From Acidimicrobiia bacterium (GTDB taxonomy: Bacteria > Actinomycetota > Acidimicrobiia > Spongiisociales > UBA5794): a DNA stretch of 34,920 nucleotides. The position numbers and the translations under genes were made by a program. The first letter of the stretch is position 1; each line of letters begins with the position of its first letter. The stretch spans positions 1 through 34,920 of the forward strand of contig JANTHO010000023.1 in the NCBI GenBank assembly GCA_024762335.1, in the 5' to 3' direction. Of the stretch, positions 7,123 through 15,481 are shown one piece after another. The notes under the pieces are model-generated. The model searched no databases. It had not been told where the DNA came from and saw only the letters and a list, made by a program, of their open reading frames with translations.

Positions 7123-8270
7123 CAGAATTCGGCTAGTCGCCGTCGGTGTGCTTCGTCCGCAGCCACGAACGCCTCCACCGTGTCACCACCGTAAACGCGT
7201 TGCATCTCAACGGCGATCGCCAGGGCAAGCATCTGCTCGGCCACTACCCCTGCGGCGGGCACGGCGCATACGTCGCTTCGTTCCCGGAATGCAACGGACA
7301 CCTCACCGGTCACGACATCGACCGTTGCAAGCGGCCGCATCAGGGTCGAGATCGGCTTCATGCCCGCACGGGCGCGAATGAGGTCGCCGTTGCTGATGCC
7401 GCCCTCGATGCCACCGGCCCGATTCGTCGTTCTCCTGAACGAGTGATCGGCCGGGTAGATCTCGTCGTGGGCAGCAGATCCCGGTCGCCCTGCCGAGGCG
7501 AACCCGTCGCCGATTTCCACCCCCTTGATGCCCTGGATGGACATGAGACCGGCAGCGATCGCCGTGTCGAGCCTCCGGTCCCAGTGGACGTGGCTTCCGA
7601 TGCCGGCCGGCACGCCGTAGGCGAGAACCTCGACGATTCCCCCGAGGGTGTCGCGTTCCTCTTTTGCCCGCTCGATCGCTTTGATCATCTCTTCCGCCGC
7701 CGATTCGTCGCTCGACCGTACGGGGGATGCGTCGATCACTGTGAGATCGCCCGGCTCCGGGACATCGGCCGTGGAGATCACGTCACCGATCTGTACCACG
7801 TGGCTGATGACGGTAATACCGACTTCGGCAAGGAGCATCTTCGCGACGTATCCGGCAACGGTGCGCGCTGCGGTCTCACGTGCCGAGGCGCGTTCCAGAA
7901 CGTCTCTCGCGTCGTGAGTGCCGTACTTCATCATGCCGGGCAGATCGGCGTGCCCGGGTCGCGGGGAGGTCATCGTGCGTCGGGCCGTTCCCGGCTCCGG
8001 GGACATCTCTCCCGACCAGCGTTCCCATTCGGTGTTCCGGATTGTCACAGCGATCGGGCCGCCGAGCGTCCGACCGAAGCGCACGCCACCGACGATCTCG
8101 ATCTCGTCTCGTTCGAGACGCATGCGCGGTCCGCGGCCGAAACCGAGGCGCCGCCGTGCGAGCTCTTCCGCAAGTCCATCTGCGTCCACGGCGAGCCCAG
8201 CCGGGGCGCCTTCTACGATCGTTGTGAGGGCGGGTCCGTGTGACTCGCCTGCAGTGAGGAATCGGATCAT
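7122..8270 (-). CDS. aroC: Chorismate synthase
   Basis: Chorismate synthase, an FMN-dependent lyase, removes phosphate from EPSP to give chorismate, the branch point for aromatic amino acids, folate and quinones. The 382-aa sequence shows the family signatures TAGESHGPAL, FGRGPRM, RPGHADLPGMMKYG, ASARETAARTVAG, GGIEGGISNG and RSDVCAVPAAGVV. The ATG at 8270 follows the prepilin peptidase stop by 31 nt without a strong ribosome-binding site. Complete and ordinary. Confidence 0.97.
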   Translation of the reverse strand: MIRFLTAGESHGPALTTIVEGAPAGLAVDADGLAEELARRRLGFGRGPRMRLERDEIEIVGGVRFGRTLGGPIAVTIRNTEWERWSGEMSPEPGTARRTMTSPRPGHADLPGMMKYGTHDARDVLERASARETAARTVAGYVAKMLLAEVGITVISHVVQIGDVISTADVPEPGDLTVIDASPVRSSDESAAEEMIKAIERAKEERDTLGGIVEVLAYGVPAGIGSHVHWDRRLDTAIAAGLMSIQGIKGVEIGDGFASAGRPGSAAHDEIYPADHSFRRTTNRAGGIEGGISNGDLIRARAGMKPISTLMRPLATVDVVTGEVSVAFRERSDVCAVPAAGVVAEQMLALAIAVEMQRVYGGDTVEAFVAADEAHRRRLAEF

Positions 8271-8301
8271 CGGACCATCGTGGCAGGGGTTGGCTTCCTA
8301 G

Positions 8302-8958
8302 TCACGCTCCACCTCCCAGATACCAGTTCGCGATGGTCCCCGCCCACACGAGTGCCAGGTATGCACCCCCGACGAGGTACGGCCCGAATGGGATCGAATC
8401 CTTCCGATCCCTGATCCGGAACACGATGATGACGAGGGAAACGATTCCACCGAGGAGGAATGCCGCGAAGACGGCGACGATCAACGTCTCCCAGGATTGG
8501 TACGCCGTGAACAACCCGAGCAGGAACGCCAGCTTCACGTCGCCGAGGCCGAACGCTCCCCTGGCTGCGAGGGCAACGACGAGGAGCAGCAAGAAGTAAA
8601 CGATCCCTCCGGCGTATGCACGGAGGACGGGTCCGCCCTCGATCAGCCCTCCGATCGTGAGGAGAGCGGCTCCGATCACGGTGCCGGGGAACAGAATCCG
8701 GTTCGGTATGAGCTTCGTGTCGATGTCGGTGAGCGTCAACGTCACCGTCACCGCAAGAAACCAGAGGTACGAGAGAAGGACCCAATCGACCCCGACCACG
8801 TACGGCGCGACCCCGAAGAGCGCGCCGGTTGTTACGGCAACCACCGGGACGCGGCCGGGCTGTTCGACCATCTCGCGATACGGCTTGCCGGTCGCGACCT
8901 GTTCGGCGCCGATGCCGACGGCAAGGCCGACCGGTATGAGGACTAGGAGAAGCAACAT
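8302..8958 (-). CDS. A24-family prepilin peptidase without methylase domain
   Basis: Membrane aspartyl protease of the type IV prepilin peptidase family, which cleaves the leader of pilin-like proteins at the cytoplasmic membrane. The 218-aa protein is nearly all hydrophobic helices. The two catalytic aspartate motifs are present: TDIDTKLIPNR (Asp78/Asp80) and GLGDVKL (Asp140). The N-terminal Cys-rich methyltransferase domain of PilD-type enzymes is absent, so it resembles shorter TadV/actinobacterial forms. No pilin or assembly genes are in the window. The position inside the shikimate cluster, between aroE and aroC, is similar in other actinobacteria as far as I recall. The gap to aroE is 37 nt. 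Confidence 0.88.
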   Translation of the reverse strand: MLLLLVLIPVGLAVGIGAEQVATGKPYREMVEQPGRVPVVAVTTGALFGVAPYVVGVDWVLLSYLWFLAVTVTLTLTDIDTKLIPNRILFPGTVIGAALLTIGGLIEGGPVLRAYAGGIVYFLLLLVVALAARGAFGLGDVKLAFLLGLFTAYQSWETLIVAVFAAFLLGGIVSLVIIVFRIRDRKDSIPFGPYLVGGAYLALVWAGTIANWYLGGGA

Positions 8959-8995
8959 TCGGAGAGAGCCTATCTGGTTCCCGTTCCGTTGCGGT

Positions 8996-9760
8996 TCAGA
9001 GTGCGTTCCTCATCACATCAACCGGCGCCTCGATGCCCGTCCAGATCTCGAACGAGAACCGGGCCTGGGCGACGAGCACATCCCTCCCGTCGGCAACGGC
9101 GATCCCCATTCCCCGGCTCTCGGTGACGGCGGGCGACGGCGCTGCCCCGTAGGTGAGATCGAGGAACCCGACGGCCTTTTCGATGATGCCAGCGCCGAGC
9201 GATTCGCCGCGCATGCCGAGCGGAGTGGCGTTGATGACGATCGCCGCATCCACCCCAGTCCCCCAGGGCACGACCGTGCCGCCGATTCGTGTGCGCTTCA
9301 GGAGATCCGTCGCCGACGCGGCGTTCCTTCCGGAGATGAAGACCTCCCTGCCGGCCACAGCCACGAGTGCGCCTGCAGCAGCCCCGCCCGTTCCGAGGAC
9401 GAGGACGGGAACGTCCTCCGCCCACCCCGGGCTTCCGAGGATTGACCCGAGCCCGGCGACGTCCGTGTTGTGCCCCCATACTTCACCCCGCAAGCGCACG
9501 AGGGTGTTCACGGCGCCGGCCCGCAGCGCCTCCTGAGCAACGCGATCCGAGAGGTCGAACGCCAGTTCCTTGTGCGGCATCGTCACATTCGCCCCGTCGA
9601 GGCGACCGTACCGGATCTCGTCGACGGCGCTTCTCATGCCGGCTGCATCTACCCGACGTGCCGTGTACTCGCCGTCGACCCCGAGCGCCTCGAACGCGGC
9701 GTTGTGGATCGCCGGTGATCGCGAGTGCTCGACGGGATCGCCGAGAAGCACGATCTTCAC
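8996..9760 (-). CDS. aroE: Shikimate dehydrogenase (NADP+)
   Basis: This enzyme reduces 3-dehydroshikimate to shikimate. A longer ATG frame reaching 9964 is spurious because its first part is mltG in another frame. GTG at 9760 begins the family N-terminus (MKIVLLGDPVEHSRSPAIHN) and overlaps the mltG stop as GTGA, giving 254 aa. The substrate-binding SRSP, catalytic Lys in NVTMPHK, VNTL, HNTDVAG, the dinucleotide motif GTGGAAAGA, NATPLGM and the late Gln in VAQARFSFEIWTG are all present. It is probably co-translated with mltG. Confidence 0.95.
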   Translation of the reverse strand: MKIVLLGDPVEHSRSPAIHNAAFEALGVDGEYTARRVDAAGMRSAVDEIRYGRLDGANVTMPHKELAFDLSDRVAQEALRAGAVNTLVRLRGEVWGHNTDVAGLGSILGSPGWAEDVPVLVLGTGGAAAGALVAVAGREVFISGRNAASATDLLKRTRIGGTVVPWGTGVDAAIVINATPLGMRGESLGAGIIEKAVGFLDLTYGAAPSPAVTESRGMGIAVADGRDVLVAQARFSFEIWTGIEAPVDVMRNAL

Positions 9761-10845
9761 GGCAGCACTCCATCCGCTTTCGCCTTCGCGACCTTCTCCT
9801 GGTGCTCCGCATAGGTGCGCGAGAATCCATGTGTGCCGTCCTCCGAGACGAGCACGTAGAAGAGATAGTCGGTCGTTGCGGGGTCGGCGGCGGCTTCGAT
9901 CGATTCCATTTGCGGTGCTCCGATCGGCGTCGGCGGCAGTCCTTTCACACGATACGTGTTCCACGGAGAGTCGACTTCCAGATGCTCCGCGAGTACCCGC
10001 CCCGGGTTCTCCCCCAGCGCGTAGATCACAGTGGCATCGATCTGAAGCGGGATGTCCTGTTCGAGACGGTTGTAGATGACGGAAGCGATCAGGGGGCGGT
10101 CGGAATCGACGCCCGCCTCGCGCTGGATGAGCGACGCAACGATCAACGCCTCGTATCGGTTGACTCCGAGTTCCCCGAGGCGGGACCAGTCGACGTCGGC
10201 GACCCTCGTCACCATCTCGTCGGCGATGAGCGTAAGGATGTCGGCAGCCGTTGCGGCCTCAGGGATCTCGTACCGGGCTGGGAAGAGCAACCCCTCCCAC
10301 CGGGTGAGCCCGTCCACTTCCGCCGGGAAACTCGTCGGCATGAGCGCGGAGGTCACGGCCCCTCCCACCAGAGCCTGCTCGAACTCGCCGACCGGGATGC
10401 CGGTCTGCTCGGCCAGTCCCGCGATGATGCTCCGGACGGCCTGCCCCTCGTACACGATGACGCTGGAACCAGTTCCGGCATCCGGCCCCGTCAGTAGCCG
10501 TCGAACCACGTCTTCGGGTGTCATCAACGTCTCGAGGTCGTATCTTCCCGCCTGAAGCTGCGACGCGACGCCCTGGTCCGTGATGATGGATCGCAGGTCG
10601 CTCGCTCTCACGACTCCCGCCGCTTCCATTGCGGCGGCGATCTCCCGTGCGGATGATCCTGCGGGGACTTCGACGCTCACGGCCACCCCGGGTTCCACGT
10701 TCAGGGACTGAGGTCCTCCGACGAGTCTCGCCAGCGCACCGGCTCCGAGCACCATTGCCGCAACGATCGCGAGCGCGACCGCTCCGATCAGAAGCGGTTT
10801 GCGGTACGAGCGCTCACCGGTCGTCTGGTTCTCTGGTTCCGTCAC
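9757..10845 (-). CDS. mltG: Endolytic murein transglycosylase MltG (YceG-like)
   Basis: MltG cleaves nascent glycan strands and is thought to terminate peptidoglycan polymerisation at the outer face of the membrane. The 362-aa protein has a short polar N-terminus, one membrane segment (about 18-42), a LysM-like region and the YceG catalytic domain with Glu in SLIQREAGV, then LQIDATVIYAL, SPWNTYRVKGLPPTPIG and DGTHGFSRTYAEH. The start is GTG at 10845 with AAGGA 8 nt upstream, inside the ruvX end (32-nt overlap). The stop overlaps aroE. Standard actinobacterial order ruvX-mltG-aroE. Confidence 0.95.
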   Translation of the reverse strand: MTEPENQTTGERSYRKPLLIGAVALAIVAAMVLGAGALARLVGGPQSLNVEPGVAVSVEVPAGSSAREIAAAMEAAGVVRASDLRSIITDQGVASQLQAGRYDLETLMTPEDVVRRLLTGPDAGTGSSVIVYEGQAVRSIIAGLAEQTGIPVGEFEQALVGGAVTSALMPTSFPAEVDGLTRWEGLLFPARYEIPEAATAADILTLIADEMVTRVADVDWSRLGELGVNRYEALIVASLIQREAGVDSDRPLIASVIYNRLEQDIPLQIDATVIYALGENPGRVLAEHLEVDSPWNTYRVKGLPPTPIGAPQMESIEAAADPATTDYLFYVLVSEDGTHGFSRTYAEHQEKVAKAKADGVLP

Positions 10846-11260
10846 CCTGATATTCCTTGCGGTCGAGGTAGCTCTGGAGGATCACCGCCGCGGCAACCTT
10901 GTCTCGGACATCACGCCGTTTCGCCCGTCGCACCCCGCCTTCGAGGAGTGCGGCTTCCGCCGTCACCGTAGTGAACCGTTCATCCTGGAATTCGACCGGC
11001 ACGCCGCTCGCCTCGGCGGCGATGCGTCCCACCTCTCTCGCGGCTTCTGCCGACGGGCCCTCGCCCCCCGAGAGGCTCGTTGGGAGTCCGACGATGATGA
11101 GGTGAACGTCGTATTCGATGCACATCGCTCTCACAGTGTCGGCGACGTCCGTGGACCGTCGATCGATCACCGCATGCGGGGAGGCAATGGTACCGGTGGG
11201 GTCCGATAGCGCGACTCCGATGCGGCGCTCCCCCGGGTCGAGCCCGAGGATCCGGGTCAT
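10814..11260 (-). CDS. ruvX: RuvX/YqgF-family putative pre-16S rRNA nuclease
   Basis: RNase H-fold protein of the YqgF family, implicated in 5' maturation of 16S rRNA and proposed earlier as a Holliday junction resolvase. The 148-aa sequence shows GLDPGERRIGVALSD at the N-terminus, IIVGLPTSLSGGEGPSA in the middle and QDERFTTVTAEAAL, with the late Asp in RRDVRDKVAAAVILQSYLD. Its ATG overlaps the alaS stop as ATGA. The C-terminal tail (about 15 residues) is acidic and basic and overlaps the mltG start. Confidence 0.95.
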   Translation of the reverse strand: MTRILGLDPGERRIGVALSDPTGTIASPHAVIDRRSTDVADTVRAMCIEYDVHLIIVGLPTSLSGGEGPSAEAAREVGRIAAEASGVPVEFQDERFTTVTAEAALLEGGVRRAKRRDVRDKVAAAVILQSYLDRKEYQGDGTREPDDR

Positions 11261-13878
11261 GACTGGAGGACTGCGGTCCGGGCCGCGTCACGGGCCGCTT
11301 CCAGGGCCTCATCGAGCCGATCGCCACGCGGCCCACCCGCCTGGGAGAGTCGCGGATCCCGGCTCCCGCCACCTCCGAGGAGTTTCGCCGGTCCGGAGAT
11401 CAGTTCCCCGGCTGAAACACCGGACGCGACCAGATCGTCCGAGACGAATGCGATGAGCGCGCCCTTGCCGTCGGTCGTCGAACCGAGCACCCCGATACCG
11501 CTGCCGAGCCGGTCGCGCACCTGGAACGCGAGCGCTCGCAGACCGTCGCCGGTGAGGCCCTCCCGTCGGGCAATGAGCAACCTGTGACCGTCGTGCTCCT
11601 CGATGTTCTCGAGTAGTTCCTGTGCTTCGGCCGATCGCGTCTGCTCCTCAAACTGCTCGATCCGCTCTTCCTGGCTCTTCAAACGGGCGGCAAGCGACTT
11701 CGCCGCATCGACGACCCGGGCCGGTTGCGTTCCCAACACCGAAGCCGTGTTTTCGAGGTCTCTCCGCATTCCGCTGAGGTATTCGTAGCCGGCAGTCCCC
11801 GTCAGCGCTTCGACCCGCCGTGTGTTGGCCGCCACCGAGCCTTCCGAGACCAGGATCAGCGGTCCGATCTGCCCGGTCGTCGGTACATGGGTACCGCCGC
11901 AGAACTCGGTCGAGTAGTCGCCGGCTTTCACGACGCGCACCTCGTCACCGTACTTGTCGCCGAAGAACGCGATCGCGCCCATCTTCTCCGCCTTGTCCTT
12001 CGACATCTCCAACGTCGTCACCGATGCATTCTCGATCACGCGGCTGTTGACGGCGAGTTCGACCTCCCGGAGTTCTTCCGGAGCGAGCCCGTGATAGTGG
12101 CTGAAGTCGAATCGCAGACGATCGGGCGATACGAGCGATCCGGCCTGGTGAACGTGCTCCCCGACGATCTCACGCAACGCCCAGTGGAGGATGTGTGTCC
12201 CGGTGTGGTTCTTCTTGATCCGTTCCCGACGTTCCCGGTCGATCGTGAGCTTGGTGTCCTGTCCGAGGTGCACCGTTCCGCTGGCGACGACGCCCCGGTG
12301 GCCGTGGAGGCCCGGGACTGCGTACTGCGTGTCTTTGACCTTGACGGTTCCGGTGGGTGTGGTGATGACACCCGAATCTCCGACCTGTCCACCGGATTCT
12401 GCATAGAACGGTGTGCGGTCGAGGAAGACTTCGACCTCCCGTCCCTCGTCCGCCTTCTCGATCGTCTCCCCTTCCGAGATGATCGACAGAATGCGCCCGG
12501 CGGCGTCGGCGCGCTCGTATCCGACGAACTCGGTCTGATCGATACCGGAGAGCAGCGTTCGATAGGCGTCGGCCTTCGCCGCAGCATCGCCGCCCTTGTA
12601 AGCGGCGCGCGCCCGCTGTCGCTGGGACTCCATCATCGTGTTGAACTCCGTCAGATCGACCTGGAACCCGCGCTCCGTCACGATCTCTTCGGTGAGTTCC
12701 TTCGGGAAGCCGAACGTGTCGTGGAGTTTGAACGCTGTCTCTCCCGACAGCATCGCACCGGGTTCGAGACGACCGAGTTCCGCATCGAGCAGCTGGTGAC
12801 CCGACCGCAACGTCCGCCGGAACTGTTCCTCTTCCCGCGTCACCATTTCGACGATCGCGTCACGCTGCTCGACCAATGTCGGATACGGATCGGCCATGAC
12901 GTCGATCGTCGAGGCGACGAGCTTCGGCATGATCAGATCCTCGGTGCCGAGCAGGAAGGCATGTCGGACGGATCGACGGATCAGCCGGCGCAGCACGTAG
13001 CCGCGACCCTCGTTGGAAGGCACGACCTTGTCACCGATGAGGAACGTGACCGCTCTGCCGTGGTCCGCCATGATGCGGAGCGACACGTCCGTCCGTTCGG
13101 CGGCACCGTAACGGGTTCCCGTTGCCCGTTCGGCGGTTTCGACGATCGGGCGGATGACATCGGTCTCAAAAATCGAGTCCACGCCCTGTAGGACGGTGGC
13201 GATCCGCTCCAGGCCCGCCCCGGTGTCGATGTTCTTCGACGGCAGGTTGCCGACCACGTGATAAGGACGATCCTGGATGTTCTGCATGAACACGAGGTTC
13301 CAGATCTCAACGTGCCGCTCATCGTCGACCGCCGGGCCACCGGCCTCACCGTAGGCCGAGCCCTTGTCGAAGAAGATCTCCGATGACGGGCCGCACGGGC
13401 CGGGGACACCCATCTGCCAGAAATTGTCCCGGTCGAGGCGCTGAACTCGATCCGCCGGAACACCAACGCCGTCGATCCATATCTCGGCCGCTTCGTCGTC
13501 GGTGTGGTGGACCGTGTACCAGAGACGATCCGGATCGAGTCCGAATCCTTCTGTGATGAGTTCATAGGCCCACGGGATCGCCTTCTCTTTGAAATAGTCG
13601 CCGAACGAGAAGTTCCCGAGCATCTCGAAGAACGTGATGTGTCTCGCCGTCGTCCCGACGATGTCGATGTCGATCGTCCTGGCGACCTTCTGAACGGTCA
13701 CGGCTCTCGGATACGGCGGTGTCTCCTCGCCGAGCATGTACGGCTTGAACGGAACCATTCCCGCGTTCGTGAGCAGAAGGGTCGGGTCGATGGGGATCAG
13801 CGACGCCGACGGAACCGGTGTGTGGTCCCGTTCGGTGAAGAAATCGAGGAAGACGCGTCGAATCTCGTTGGTATCCAT
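11257..13878 (-). CDS. alaS: Alanyl-tRNA synthetase
   Basis: This class II synthetase charges tRNA-Ala and edits mischarged Ser/Gly. The 873-aa protein is full length. The catalytic core shows TNAGMVPFKPY, RHITFFEMLGNFSFGDYFK and NLVFMQ. The editing domain shows HTGTHILHWALR and CGGTHV, the zinc ligands. The C-terminal DHHA1 domain ends with GGGGSRDPRLSQAGG. The ATG at 13878 fits the family N-terminus (MDTNEIRRVFLDFF). No Shine-Dalgarno sequence precedes it: the 12-nt gap after the small upstream gene is CCTCCTGCTCTC, the opposite of one. The stop overlaps ruvX as ATGA. Confidence 0.97.
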   Translation of the reverse strand: MDTNEIRRVFLDFFTERDHTPVPSASLIPIDPTLLLTNAGMVPFKPYMLGEETPPYPRAVTVQKVARTIDIDIVGTTARHITFFEMLGNFSFGDYFKEKAIPWAYELITEGFGLDPDRLWYTVHHTDDEAAEIWIDGVGVPADRVQRLDRDNFWQMGVPGPCGPSSEIFFDKGSAYGEAGGPAVDDERHVEIWNLVFMQNIQDRPYHVVGNLPSKNIDTGAGLERIATVLQGVDSIFETDVIRPIVETAERATGTRYGAAERTDVSLRIMADHGRAVTFLIGDKVVPSNEGRGYVLRRLIRRSVRHAFLLGTEDLIMPKLVASTIDVMADPYPTLVEQRDAIVEMVTREEEQFRRTLRSGHQLLDAELGRLEPGAMLSGETAFKLHDTFGFPKELTEEIVTERGFQVDLTEFNTMMESQRQRARAAYKGGDAAAKADAYRTLLSGIDQTEFVGYERADAAGRILSIISEGETIEKADEGREVEVFLDRTPFYAESGGQVGDSGVITTPTGTVKVKDTQYAVPGLHGHRGVVASGTVHLGQDTKLTIDRERRERIKKNHTGTHILHWALREIVGEHVHQAGSLVSPDRLRFDFSHYHGLAPEELREVELAVNSRVIENASVTTLEMSKDKAEKMGAIAFFGDKYGDEVRVVKAGDYSTEFCGGTHVPTTGQIGPLILVSEGSVAANTRRVEALTGTAGYEYLSGMRRDLENTASVLGTQPARVVDAAKSLAARLKSQEERIEQFEEQTRSAEAQELLENIEEHDGHRLLIARREGLTGDGLRALAFQVRDRLGSGIGVLGSTTDGKGALIAFVSDDLVASGVSAGELISGPAKLLGGGGSRDPRLSQAGGPRGDRLDEALEAARDAARTAVLQS

Positions 13879-13890
13879 GAGAGCAGGAGG

Positions 13891-14115
13891 TTAGCCCTCA
13901 GGTGAGAACTGCTCCACGGGTTCTTCCGCATCGCCGTCCCGCTGCATGCGCCGGCCGGTGACTTCCAGCATGCCGGCGACGGTCGTCACACCGGCGCGCG
14001 TGATCGTCTCCATGGAGATGCGCTCCCTGGCCTTCTTGACCTTCCCACCCAGGTAGACGCCCGCGCCGACCGTCGCGGCGGATCCGAGTGCGAACCATTT
14101 CAATCGCGTGAACAT
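13891..14115 (-). CDS. Small membrane-anchored protein of unknown function between rarA and alaS
   Basis: The 74-aa product starts MFTRLKWFALGSAATVGAGV: a short positively charged N-terminus, one hydrophobic segment (about 7-26), then a basic amphipathic stretch (GGKVKKARERISMETI) and an acidic tail. A longer frame reaching 14307 overlaps rarA and is not credible before the ATG at 14115. In streptomycetes small proteins of this kind (I recall a DUF6167-type protein) sit beside alaS, so position and topology suggest a homologue, but sequence similarity cannot be tested here. rarA ends 22 nt upstream and alaS begins 12 nt downstream. Function is unknown. Confidence 0.7.
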   Translation of the reverse strand: MFTRLKWFALGSAATVGAGVYLGGKVKKARERISMETITRAGVTTVAGMLEVTGRRMQRDGDAEEPVEQFSPEG

Positions 14116-14137
14116 GACACCCGAGGCTACCAGCGCC

Positions 14138-15481
14138 TCAGCGGTCCTTCCCGAGGATCCGGTCGATTCGCCCCAACCGTTCGGCGAGTTCGGCCTCCCT
14201 GCCGTGTGTGCCCGCCCGGTACAGGATGGCTCCCGTTGCTTCATCCGGCAGGTACTGCTGTGCCAGGACGCCGCGTGGATCGTCGTGCGGGTAGTCGTAG
14301 CCCGCACCGTGCCCCATCTGCCGCTGCCCCGCCGTCGCAGCCGACCGTAGGTGCATCGGAACGTCCGCTCCGGGGGTGGCTTCCACGGCGCGGCGCGAAG
14401 CGGAAATCGCTTCGGCGAGCGAATTCGACTTCGCTGCCGTCGCCAGGTAGACGGTTGCCTCCGTCAGGGCATACGCCCCTTCAGGGAGACCGATGACCTC
14501 CACCGCTCGGAAGGCGTCGATCGCGATCCCCAGGGCCGCCGGATCGGCCAAACCGATGTCTTCGGAGGCAAGGATGACGAGTCGACGTGCGATGAACTTC
14601 GGGTCCTCTCCTGCCTCAATCATGGTGTGGAGCCAGTACAGGGCTGCATCCACATCCGATCCACGAACGCTCTTGATGAACGCGGAGATCACGTCGTAGT
14701 GACGATCACCGCCCTTGTCGTACCGGATCACACGTCGCTGCAGTGCCTCACCGATCTCCTCGATGCCGACCTCCGGCCTGCCCCGACCCTCGGCGATCGT
14801 CACAGCGAGTTCGAACGCGTTCAGAGCGAGCCGTGCGTCACCGCCGACCCGGTGCGCGAGATCTTCCAGCGCCTCTTCGCTCACGGCTGCGCCGGGAACG
14901 CCCCGGACAGGGTCATCGATCGCTCGTCGGACCAACTCTTCCACGTCGTCGGGTGCGAGCGCCTCCGTCCGGAACACGGTCGATCGGCTGATCAGCGGTG
15001 AGTTCACCTCGAAGAACGGATTCTCCGTGGTCGCTCCCACGAGAACGATGATCCCGTCTTCGACCCCCGGAAGCAGCGCATCCTGCTGAGCCTTGGTGAA
15101 GCGGTGAATCTCGTCGAGGAACAACACGGTGCGTCCGTCTCCGTTCTCGATGCGCCGCGTCGCGATGGCAAGGACCTCGCGAACGTCTTTCACGCCGGCC
15201 GATGTCGCTGAGAGCTGATCGAACCGGGCTCCGCTGTTGACGGCAACGAGACGGGCGAGTGTCGTCTTCCCGGATCCGGGCGGGCCCCACAGAATCATCG
15301 AGACGGGTCGACCGGCTTCCACCATGGTGCGGAACGCCGCTCCGGCAGCGAGCAGATCTCGCTGACCGACGACCTCGTCGAGGTTCCTCGGTCGCATCCG
15401 GGTGGCGAGCGGTGCATGTGCCGTGCGTCGCTCCGCCCGTTCGGCGGCGAAGAGGTCCGGTTCAGTCACCCGCCGCCTCAT
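14138..15481 (-). CDS. rarA: Replication-associated recombination ATPase RarA (MgsA)
   Basis: RarA is an AAA+ ATPase related to clamp-loader subunits that acts at stalled forks with SSB. The 447-aa sequence has Walker A GPPGSGKTTLA, Walker B VLFLDEIHRF, sensor region GATTENPFFEVN and the C-terminal tetramerisation part with FIKSVRGSDVDAALYWLHTM and IASEDIGLADP-like text (LASEDIGLADPAAL). The ATG at 15481 overlaps the aspS end by 20 nt. GTG at 15469 (8-nt overlap) is an alternative, and neither has a clear ribosome-binding site. Ends shortly before the small protein gene. Confidence 0.95.
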   Translation of the reverse strand: MRRRVTEPDLFAAERAERRTAHAPLATRMRPRNLDEVVGQRDLLAAGAAFRTMVEAGRPVSMILWGPPGSGKTTLARLVAVNSGARFDQLSATSAGVKDVREVLAIATRRIENGDGRTVLFLDEIHRFTKAQQDALLPGVEDGIIVLVGATTENPFFEVNSPLISRSTVFRTEALAPDDVEELVRRAIDDPVRGVPGAAVSEEALEDLAHRVGGDARLALNAFELAVTIAEGRGRPEVGIEEIGEALQRRVIRYDKGGDRHYDVISAFIKSVRGSDVDAALYWLHTMIEAGEDPKFIARRLVILASEDIGLADPAALGIAIDAFRAVEVIGLPEGAYALTEATVYLATAAKSNSLAEAISASRRAVEATPGADVPMHLRSAATAGQRQMGHGAGYDYPHDDPRGVLAQQYLPDEATGAILYRAGTHGREAELAERLGRIDRILGKDR

